Shown here one piece after another: positions 57,848-64,000 of a stretch of 64,000 nucleotides of DNA. Within the stretch, counting starts at the first letter, position 1. Every line of letters begins with the position of its first letter. The translations under genes were made by a program, and so were the position numbers. Source of the stretch: Castellaniella sp034675905 (GTDB lineage: Bacteria > Pseudomonadota > Gammaproteobacteria > Burkholderiales > Burkholderiaceae_B); the NCBI RefSeq assembly GCF_034675905.1, contig NZ_JAUCCV010000009.1:186001-250000 (forward strand), in the 5' to 3' direction. The notes beneath the pieces are model-generated. The model was not told the origin of the DNA. It saw only the letters and a program-made list of their open reading frames with translations, and did not search any database.

Positions 57848-58551
57848 TCAGGAATCGCGCAGGCTGTCGGCAGCCGGGTGGATGCTTAGCGCCAGCATGG
57901 ACGACAGTTGGCATAGCGGCCTGCCGGACACCTGCTGCAGGGCATTGAATGCGGCCTGCGCGGCCTGCAGATCGCCTTGGCTGGTAGGGGTCTTGGCAAT
58001 GCAGCCTGCCGTCACCAGGCGTTCGACGACATGGCTGGTCAGCAAAAAGGTATCTTTGCCGACCAGGCGCAGAAATCCGGCCCCGGATCGCCCGCCCAGG
58101 CGGACGCCGCGCTGGGCCAGCAGGCGCCATAAGCCGATGATGTCGGTGACCGGCCAGCCGGCGACAAGCGCACCGAAACTGTCGCCGTGTTCCTGGCGGG
58201 CGTCCAGCACAAAGCGGGCGTTTGCCGGGATGGTCTGCAGTTTGACCAGGTGGCGGACAAGGCGTGGGGATTTTGCATGTGGCGCTGGATGTCCGCTTCA
58301 GTCAGCATGACCATGGCCTCGGGGGTGAAGCCCGAAAAGGCTTCTTCGAAGGCGGGCCACTTGGCGTTCACCACGGAATGCTGCATGCCGGCCTGGAATA
58401 TCCGCTGCGTCATCGCAGACAGATAGCGGTCGTCACCCTTGCATTTCAGCTCGCCGGGTGTCAAAGCTTTGGGTAGAAAGGCTTCCATGGCGTCGTCGGA
58501 ATCGAAGCGCGCACGCACGGTGTCGTAGAGCCATGGGTAGCTTAAGTTCAT
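57848..58551 (-). pseudogene. tag: DNA-3-methyladenine glycosylase I-like protein, frameshifted
   Basis: The 5' part from 58551 (MNLSYPWLYDTVRARFDSDD; MTQRIFQAGMQHSVVNAKWP; MLTEADIQRHMQNP) is the N-terminal half of a Tag-family HhH-GPD glycosylase. At a CCCC run (GGGG on the plus strand, 58267-58270) the family-like sequence moves to another frame, RLVRHLVKLQTIPANARFVL, LDARQEHGDSFGALVAGWPV, and so on to 57848. Restoring one C joins the halves in frame. Either a recent -1 mutation or a homopolymer sequencing error. Confidence 0.72.
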
Positions 58552-58626
58552 GGTTATGCCTCTTGGGATCGTAGGCGGGCGTGAAGCGTTGGGACGTCAG
58601 GTGTGAACAGCGCCTGCCGTCTGTCC

Positions 58627-59172
58627 TTAGCGCCGCTGCACCAGCAGATCGTGCAGCCCCGGATAGCGCCGGTCCTTGTCCGATAGCATCGGATCATCGA
58701 TCGGCCAGGGGATGGCCAGATCCGGGCAATTCCAAGCCAGGCCGCCCTCGTCGGCCGCATCATAATAATCCGTGCACTTGTATTGGAAAATCGCCGATTC
58801 GCTGGTGACGCAGAAACCGTGTGCGTAGCCAGGTGGAATCCAGATCTGACGGTGGTTGTCGGCGGATAGTTCCGCTACCACATACTGGCCGCATGTCGCC
58901 GACCGGGGGTCGATGTCCACCGCGACATCAAAGACGGCGCCCTCGACCACCTGAATCAGCTTTCCCTGCGGGCGTTGACGCTGAAAATGCAGACCGCGCA
59001 GCACCCCGCGGGCGGATCGGGAGATATTGTCTTGTACGAAATCCAGTTCGATGCCGGCGTCTTCGCGGTAGCGGCGGGCGCTGAACGATTCCAGAAAAAA
59101 TCCGCGTGAATCCCCAAACACCTGTGGTTCGATCAGGCGCACGCCGGGCAGGGTGGTCTCGATGACTTTCAT
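58627..59172 (-). CDS. rfbC: dTDP-4-dehydrorhamnose 3,5-epimerase
   Basis: 181 aa cupin-fold epimerase of dTDP-L-rhamnose synthesis. 'IEPQVFGDSRGFFLESFSAR', 'DFVQDNISRSARGVLRGLHF' (catalytic His), 'PQGKLIQVVEGAVFDVAVDI' and 'WIPPGYAHGFCVTSESAIFQ' are all family-typical. It overlaps the stop of rfbA by 4 bp. rfbB and rfbD are not in this window on either side; downstream lies the broken tag gene. Confidence 0.94.
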   Translation of the reverse strand: MKVIETTLPGVRLIEPQVFGDSRGFFLESFSARRYREDAGIELDFVQDNISRSARGVLRGLHFQRQRPQGKLIQVVEGAVFDVAVDIDPRSATCGQYVVAELSADNHRQIWIPPGYAHGFCVTSESAIFQYKCTDYYDAADEGGLAWNCPDLAIPWPIDDPMLSDKDRRYPGLHDLLVQRR

Positions 59173-60047
59173 TGTCCGCCGCCCTCGCGACCCAGCGCCA
59201 GCAGGTATTGCCCGTATTCCGTCTTGGACAGGCGCTGGCCGCGTTCGATCAGGCCGGCCTGGTCCAGCCAGCCGTTGTTGAAGGCGATTTCTTCCAGGCA
59301 GGCGACCTTTTGCCCCTGGCGGTGCTCGATCGTCTGCACATAGGTGCCGGCATCCAGCAGGCTTTCATGTGTGCCGGTGTCCAGCCAGGCGAAACCGCGC
59401 CCCAGCACCTGCACGTGCAGGTCGCCCCGCTGCAGGTAGGCGTTGTTGACGTCGGTGATTTCCAGTTCCCCGCGCGCCGACGGACGGACCTGACGGGCGA
59501 TGTCCACGACGTCGTTATCGTAGAAGTACAGGCCGGTGACGGCGTAGGGGGATTTGGGCTGCTGCGGCTTTTCCTCGATCGAGATCGCCTGACCGGCGGC
59601 ATTGAATTCGACCACGCCGAATCGTTCCGGATCCGCTACCCGGTAGCCAAAGACTGTGGCGCCGGAGGGGCGTTGCGCGGCTTCGCGCAGCATCCGGCTG
59701 AAGCCGTAGCCGTAAAAGATGTTGTCCCCCAGCACCAGGCAGACACGTTCGTCGCCGATGAAGTCCGCCCCGATCAGAAAGGCCTGGGCCAGGCCATCGG
59801 GCGAGGGCTGTTCCGCATACGACAGGCTGATGCCGAAATCTGACCCGTCGCCCAGCAGGCGCCGGAATCCCGGCAGATCATCGGGTGTGGAAATCACCAG
59901 CACATCGTGGATGCCCGCCAGCATCAGCACCGACAGCGGGTAGTAGATCATGGGCTTGTCGTAGATCGGCAGCAGCTGCTTGGACACGCCGCGCGTGATG
60001 GGATGCAGCCGGGTGCCGGAACCGCCGGCCAGGATGATGCCTTTCAT
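59169..60047 (-). CDS. rfbA: Glucose-1-phosphate thymidylyltransferase
   Basis: 292 aa from the ATG at 60047 (MKGIILAGGSGTRLHPITRG), the nucleotidyltransferase signature. Further motifs are LPIYDKPMIYYPLSVLMLAG, LGDNIFYGYGFSRML and the Mg-site region ITDVNNAYLQRG. First enzyme of the dTDP-sugar pathway for O-antigen or exopolysaccharide rhamnose. A longer frame from 60077 would add ten residues not found in the family. Coupled to rfbC. Confidence 0.95.
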   Translation of the reverse strand: MKGIILAGGSGTRLHPITRGVSKQLLPIYDKPMIYYPLSVLMLAGIHDVLVISTPDDLPGFRRLLGDGSDFGISLSYAEQPSPDGLAQAFLIGADFIGDERVCLVLGDNIFYGYGFSRMLREAAQRPSGATVFGYRVADPERFGVVEFNAAGQAISIEEKPQQPKSPYAVTGLYFYDNDVVDIARQVRPSARGELEITDVNNAYLQRGDLHVQVLGRGFAWLDTGTHESLLDAGTYVQTIEHRQGQKVACLEEIAFNNGWLDQAGLIERGQRLSKTEYGQYLLALGREGGGQ

Positions 60048-60110
60048 GGGGTTTGCACAAGGAGGGGGATGAAGCACGTAGTGTACCGGTTAGGGATCGA
60101 TAAATAGCGG

Positions 60111-61397
60111 CTATCCGGTTCGTTTGGAGGGGTGAGTCCGGCGCAGATCCGGCATCAGAGAATCGGCCACGGCTTCTTCGGCAACGATCAGGCCATGGGT
60201 CTGCATGGCCAGGGTCAGAGCAGGATCCCATCGGGCCTGCGCCGCTGCGTCTCCCAGGTCCGGGGGGCGGTGCGGCGCGTGCTGCAGGGCATTTGCATAA
60301 TCTGCAGCGCTCATCCGCCAAGGGCGGGCTTGCCAGCGTTGTTGGACATAGTTGGCGATCTGCAGTCCGGGCCAGTCGAAATCCCCGTGATAGGCCAGTT
60401 TGGCGCCGGCTGCGGACAATTGATCCAGCAAGGTGCGTTGGGCGGCCGACGGCATGCCATCGGTGCACACCAGCGGGGTGCAATGATCGGCCAGTTGATC
60501 GGCGGCAATGGCCAGCAGGTTGGGATTTTCGCAGACATGAACCGTGATCCCCGCCACGGCCCATCGGGGCGGGTGGCGCAACAGTTGGCGCAGCGACAGA
60601 TATGCGGGTATTCCTGGCTGCCAGGTGGCGTTGGCGATGTCCTGGACGGGCAAATTCAGACACAGGGCGGGACGAGCCAGTTCATTGACCAGAATACCGG
60701 CGCGCGCCCAGATGGTCCGGCTGTGTTCGTCGCTGACTTCAGGTTCCGATAAGGGGGCGGCTTCTGTCTGGGCCCATACCGCCAGCACAAGGCGAGCCAC
60801 CGCCCGGCCATCATCCAGGGCATGGGCGTCGCCCAGGGTGCGGGCTGCAAGCTGCGCCCTGGGCATGCCTTGGGCCGGCAGTTGCTGCATGACAGCATGG
60901 GCTTGTGACAGCAGGCTTGCCGCATGGTGGATATCGGATCGGCCAAGCCGCTTCAGCAAGCGGGTGGACAAGGGCGTTTGCAACCAGACTAGCAGCCGTG
61001 TGTCCAGCCGATCGCCACAGCCATCGGCGTGTCTCTGGCCGCTTGTCAGAGCCGTCCAGGCCTGCATCTGTTCAGTTTTAGCTGCCTGCCGGTCGATCAA
61101 TGGGCCGTCGATGTATTCCAGCGCTGCGCGCAGAGACGCACACACCCCGGCCTGATGCAGTGCCATATCAATGCGGGTCAGATCGATGCGGACGGTTTTT
61201 GCCGGTCGGGTCGGCTTCCCCATCAGTTCGGCCAGTCTTTCCTGTTCCTGGGGTGACAATCCGCCTAGCTGCAGATAGGAAGGGTGCTGCCCAGCCGGGT
61301 GGCGTTCATAGTGACGCCGCAGCCGTTGACGCAGTTTTTCCAGGTCAGGGCCGCCCAGCAGACGCTGCAGGCGTGCATCATCAGGGGGCATGTCCAT
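60111..61397 (-). CDS. jetD: Wadjet type II JetD-like protein (TIGR02679/DUF2399)
   Basis: 428 aa. The N-terminal part contains 'LLGGPDLEKLRQRLRRHYER' and 'LSPQEQERLAELMG', typical of TIGR02679. The C-terminal Toprim-like DUF2399 domain has VHVCENPNLLAIAAD and 'AYHGDFDWPGLQIANYV', giving the acidic ENP and DxD cleavage residues. JetD is the nuclease subunit that cuts plasmids recognised by the JetABC SMC complex. It appears intact, and overlaps the upstream fusion gene by 17 bp, but its partners are mostly missing. Confidence 0.82.
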   Translation of the reverse strand: MDMPPDDARLQRLLGGPDLEKLRQRLRRHYERHPAGQHPSYLQLGGLSPQEQERLAELMGKPTRPAKTVRIDLTRIDMALHQAGVCASLRAALEYIDGPLIDRQAAKTEQMQAWTALTSGQRHADGCGDRLDTRLLVWLQTPLSTRLLKRLGRSDIHHAASLLSQAHAVMQQLPAQGMPRAQLAARTLGDAHALDDGRAVARLVLAVWAQTEAAPLSEPEVSDEHSRTIWARAGILVNELARPALCLNLPVQDIANATWQPGIPAYLSLRQLLRHPPRWAVAGITVHVCENPNLLAIAADQLADHCTPLVCTDGMPSAAQRTLLDQLSAAGAKLAYHGDFDWPGLQIANYVQQRWQARPWRMSAADYANALQHAPHRPPDLGDAAAQARWDPALTLAMQTHGLIVAEEAVADSLMPDLRRTHPSKRTG

Positions 61398-63006
61398 TAT
61401 CTATTGCGTCCGTTTCGACATCAGGCGGGAATCGCTGCCCAGGGTCCGGTGCGTGTCGTTTGGTGCGCCCGTCCCAAATCCAGCGTGATATGTGGACGGC
61501 GTCGATGCCTTCGCGACGCTGCAACTGGGCGATGGCGACGCCGGGCAGTTCGACCGAGCAGGCCCATTCCCGTTCGCTGGTGACGACAAAGTCCAGATCG
61601 AACTCCCGGATCAAGGCCCAGCAGTGAGCCCGGGCCGGCTCGTCAATCCCGGCGAAGACCTCGTCCAGCAGCACCAGGCGCGGCGCATGGCTGCTGCCGC
61701 CGCGGGTGTAAAAGCTGGAAACCGCCGCAAATAGAGGGACTGTCAGGCCCAGCGCCCGCTCGCCGCTGGATGCGGGGCCCATCAAAGAGCGCCATTCCCC
61801 GGCAGCCCAGCGCTCTATCCGGAAGCGGTGCCAGCGGCGGTAGTCCAGCGCCCGGTCCAGTTGTTCCTGCAGGCTGGATCCGGGTAAGATGTCGCTGCGG
61901 CTGCGTTCGGCCTCGATGCGCTGCTGCAGCATCTCGCCCACTACCCGGCGGTCGTCGGCTGACCATAGATCGGTACTGGTGTTCAGCAGGTGTTGGCGGG
62001 CGGCTTCCAGGCCGACAGGCGCCCCATCGACCCCTTCCGGCAGCGTTTCCCATTTCAGGCGGAAGCGGACGCCGGTGCTGGTAGGGCGTTGATGCAGTTC
62101 TTGATTGATCGCCAGAATCTGCTGTTGTGCATCGCGCAGGCGCTTCTGAATGGCGCTTGAAATTTCCGCCTGCAAATGCGTTTCCAGGATTTCACGTTCG
62201 CGGGCGCTCAGCAGTTCCTTGCGCTGTGCGATTTCGGCAGTCAGGTGGGCCTCAAGACGGTCGGGGCGTTCCGGGCGGTTGTGGTAGATGATGTGCACCA
62301 CCAGACCGAAATCGCTGGTATCGGCCTGCGCCTGGTGGCCCAGCGCGCTCAGGGCCTTGCCCAGTTCGGTGTAGTCCTGGGAAATTTCACCCTGGATGCG
62401 TGTCCAGGCGGCGTCATCGTCCACGGTTTGACTCAGGTGCCGTTCGGTACGCCGTGCCAGGCCCAGGGCGGTTTCGATCGACCAATTGTCCTGCGGCGCG
62501 GGCAATTCCAGATCCGGCAGCGCCGAGGCCAGCAAACCTGTCCCGGTGAAGTCCCGCCACTGCGTCATGGTCTGCTGGCGCGCCTGCATCCGCTGTTCCA
62601 GCACTTGATTGGCCGCTTCGGCTTTTTGGGTCATGCGGGCATGGTTTGCAGAGGCCAGGCGCAGCTTGTCATGGCAATCCTCCAGGGTCTGCTCGGCTTC
62701 CTGGGACAGACGGTACAGATATTGCGCCCGATAATAGTCGCTTAGGCTGGTGACCCGCGAGACATCAGGCTGGGATTCCAGATTGCCCCAGTCGGTCAGC
62801 TGATTGAGCGCCGCCTGGATGTCGATGAGTTTGGGGCGTGAGGCCGGCGGCAAAGAAGACCAAGCGCCTTCGGCCAACACTTCGTCCGGGCGCAGATGCA
62901 GACGAAACTGGCGCTTGGCAGCAGCAAAGCAATCCATTATCTGGCGGTACAGGTCGGCCTTCTCGACGCTGAGATGGCGAAAGAGGTCGGCTTGCTGAGA
63001 GGGCAT
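61381..63006 (-). CDS. Apparent fusion of Wadjet JetA N-terminus with JetC (SMC-like) C-terminal half
   Basis: 541 aa. Residues 1 to about 105 (LFRHLSVEKADLYRQIMDCF, KRQFRLHLRPDEVLAEG, LTDWGNLESQP, SDYYRAQYLYRL) match the start of DUF2397/TIGR02677 JetA. From about residue 112 on, the protein is coiled coil and then the C-terminal SMC head of TIGR02680 JetC: signature GPASSGERALGL (about 410) and Walker B RLVLLDEVFAGID (about 442), followed by FVVTSEREWAC. Walker A and half of the coiled coil are absent, as are JetB and the rest of JetA. The junction lies near 62670-62706 and is in frame. ATPase activity is not expected. Confidence 0.72.
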   Translation of the reverse strand: MPSQQADLFRHLSVEKADLYRQIMDCFAAAKRQFRLHLRPDEVLAEGAWSSLPPASRPKLIDIQAALNQLTDWGNLESQPDVSRVTSLSDYYRAQYLYRLSQEAEQTLEDCHDKLRLASANHARMTQKAEAANQVLEQRMQARQQTMTQWRDFTGTGLLASALPDLELPAPQDNWSIETALGLARRTERHLSQTVDDDAAWTRIQGEISQDYTELGKALSALGHQAQADTSDFGLVVHIIYHNRPERPDRLEAHLTAEIAQRKELLSAREREILETHLQAEISSAIQKRLRDAQQQILAINQELHQRPTSTGVRFRLKWETLPEGVDGAPVGLEAARQHLLNTSTDLWSADDRRVVGEMLQQRIEAERSRSDILPGSSLQEQLDRALDYRRWHRFRIERWAAGEWRSLMGPASSGERALGLTVPLFAAVSSFYTRGGSSHAPRLVLLDEVFAGIDEPARAHCWALIREFDLDFVVTSEREWACSVELPGVAIAQLQRREGIDAVHISRWIWDGRTKRHAPDPGQRFPPDVETDAIDNGHAP

Positions 63007-63020
63007 GCGAGGTATCGTAT

Positions 63021-63887
63021 TCAGTCCTGAGAGCGACCTTGTACCGCCCGCACAAACAATCCGCGGATGCGGCGCATCTGTGCGCCGGTCAAGCGTTGAC
63101 CTGAAAGGGCATCGGAAGTTCTGGCCACCAATGGGCGGTCGTACTCTGGGGGAACCGTTTTCTGAGTTGAGAAGTGCAGGGTCAACTGTTCTAGTTGCTT
63201 CTGCTCGATGGATGTCAGCAGGCTTTCGATGATGGCGATAGCAGCTGTGTCGATTTCTCCGATTGTTTCTGCACCGGCGGTTGATGCGGGAGCCATGGTC
63301 GTTGAATCAACGGGGCCCGCAGCGGCGGCAGGTTTATGCGTAGGTGAAAGCAGGTCAAGGTGCTTGGCGAACCAAGCGCCATCCAGTGTCGTCACAGAGT
63401 CGGCTTCCATCTGCAGCGTGGGGCTTACGTTCTTTGATGGGTCGCCAGCTGCGAGAATATGGACGCGGACACCGAATGACTGCGCCACCTGAACCGCTAT
63501 GCGCAGATCTTCATCGCCGGTCACGACAACCGCGTCTGCGGTGGCCCGGTTACGAGCAAGGTCGATAAGGTCCGTTACGATCAGAGAGTCGACACCCTTT
63601 TGCTCGCCTGCACTATTGAGAGCGCCAAGCCGTAGTTTGATGCCCGCCAGCATGGCAAGTGTCGATTGTTCCAGCGACAGGCGCGGACCAGGCATCGCAT
63701 CGTACCAATAGGCACGCAGAAGAGGGAGGCCGCCGACTGCCAGGGAGGCTTTTTTGCAGAGGTCATCCAGCATTGCGGCAGGTGCTTTCAAAGCGACCTG
63801 CTTGCGGGGGATATGGTCCCCAAAGGCAGCCTGGGCGCCAGCGGCAAAGAAGTAGCCGGCGTCGACGAAAATGGTATAGCGATCCAT
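63021..63887 (-). CDS. NYN-domain (PIN-like) protein, LabA/DUF88 type
   Basis: 288 aa from the ATG at 63887 (MDRYTIFVDAGYFFAAGAQA). The NYN nuclease-like fold has conserved Asp residues in IFVDAGYFF, KGVDSLIVTDL and VVVTGDEDLRIAVQVA. A C-terminal 110-residue tail ends in 'LTGAQMRRIRGLFVRAVQGR'. NYN proteins are likely metal-dependent RNases. It lies 14 bp upstream of the JetA-JetC fusion on the same strand, so it is cotranscribed with the Wadjet remnant; a defence role is inference from context. Confidence 0.8.
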   Translation of the reverse strand: MDRYTIFVDAGYFFAAGAQAAFGDHIPRKQVALKAPAAMLDDLCKKASLAVGGLPLLRAYWYDAMPGPRLSLEQSTLAMLAGIKLRLGALNSAGEQKGVDSLIVTDLIDLARNRATADAVVVTGDEDLRIAVQVAQSFGVRVHILAAGDPSKNVSPTLQMEADSVTTLDGAWFAKHLDLLSPTHKPAAAAGPVDSTTMAPASTAGAETIGEIDTAAIAIIESLLTSIEQKQLEQLTLHFSTQKTVPPEYDRPLVARTSDALSGQRLTGAQMRRIRGLFVRAVQGRSQD

Positions 63888-63918
63888 GCAAGGTCCTTTC
63901 GGAACTCTGTAAAAGTAA

Positions 63919-63940
63919 AAGCCCCTTTCGGGGCTTTGTG
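63919..63940. terminator. GC-rich hairpin with A/T flanks upstream of the NYN gene
   Basis: AAGCCCC-TTTC-GGGGCTT (63919-63936), preceded by AAAAGTA and followed by TGTG. On the minus strand it reads into a short T-rich run (TTTTACTTTT), so it probably ends transcription coming from beyond the window on that strand, or acts as an attenuator of the NYN operon. Confidence 0.6.
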
Positions 63941-64000
63941 TAGGCCGCCGCGCCAAATACCGTAGTGAACGCAAGCGACAATGGCACTACTCTAGGGCTG

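Overview
The window looks like a chromosome segment of a high-GC betaproteobacterium, most likely family Alcaligenaceae (Burkholderiales). The reasons are the housekeeping genes (a second-type infA, recJ behind a Bordetella-type companion gene, lolCD-tatD-comEC, purL, guaB, guaA), a Burkholderiales-type intergenic repeat at 331-391, and the codon and GC style. The genus cannot be fixed from sequence alone. No rRNA, tRNA or CRISPR array was seen.

Layout. 1-3011: tail of a sulfonate/taurine/nitrate-type ABC transporter operon. 3034-13754: mostly core genes (infA, two DMT exporters, recJ, a frameshifted companion gene, lolCD, tatD, comEC). 13836-20072: a low-GC or decayed accessory island with a broken IS30 element, an AIPR-type phage-defence gene with a 5' frameshift, a large multiply broken gene with an N-terminal restriction-endonuclease-like domain, a fossil aminoglycoside adenylyltransferase and a transposase scrap. 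20104-42380: core metabolism, including an ArsC/Spx-like protein, a His-tailed exporter, a complete branched-chain 2-oxoacid dehydrogenase operon (E1a, E1b, E2, E3), a nucleoside bisphosphate phosphatase, greB, purL, fadE, guaB, an M20 hydrolase, an MFS/hydrolase pair and guaA.

About 42370-49620 is a 7.2-kb integrative element inserted in the 3' end of guaA. The displaced end survives at the right boundary as a synonymous copy of the last six codons. The element carries a tyrosine integrase, an AlpA-like regulator, a zinc-finger/HTH protein bracketed by a 17-bp inverted repeat, a RepA initiator with four 17-bp iterons and a DnaA box, a TraJ-like relaxosome protein, phased 10-bp repeats, a TacAT-type toxin-antitoxin pair and small unknowns. 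It looks like an integrated plasmid-like replicon that may be mobilised in trans; no relaxase is present.

49991-57818: an SDR, an intact-looking IS3 copy, a LysR/GST/metallo-hydrolase cluster, dbpA and a diguanylate cyclase. 57848-60047: a frameshifted 3-methyladenine glycosylase and rfbC-rfbA. 60111-63887: an operon with a NYN-domain nuclease, then an apparent in-frame fusion of the N-terminus of Wadjet type II JetA with the C-terminal half of the SMC-like JetC, then JetD. JetB, most of JetA and the Walker A half of JetC are missing, so this is probably a deletion-derived relic of an anti-plasmid system, or a compact derivative.

Several genes carry single-base frameshifts, some at homopolymers, and there is a run of 26 T. 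Decay of accessory DNA is clearly one cause. Residual sequencing error is a second possibility that reads would settle.
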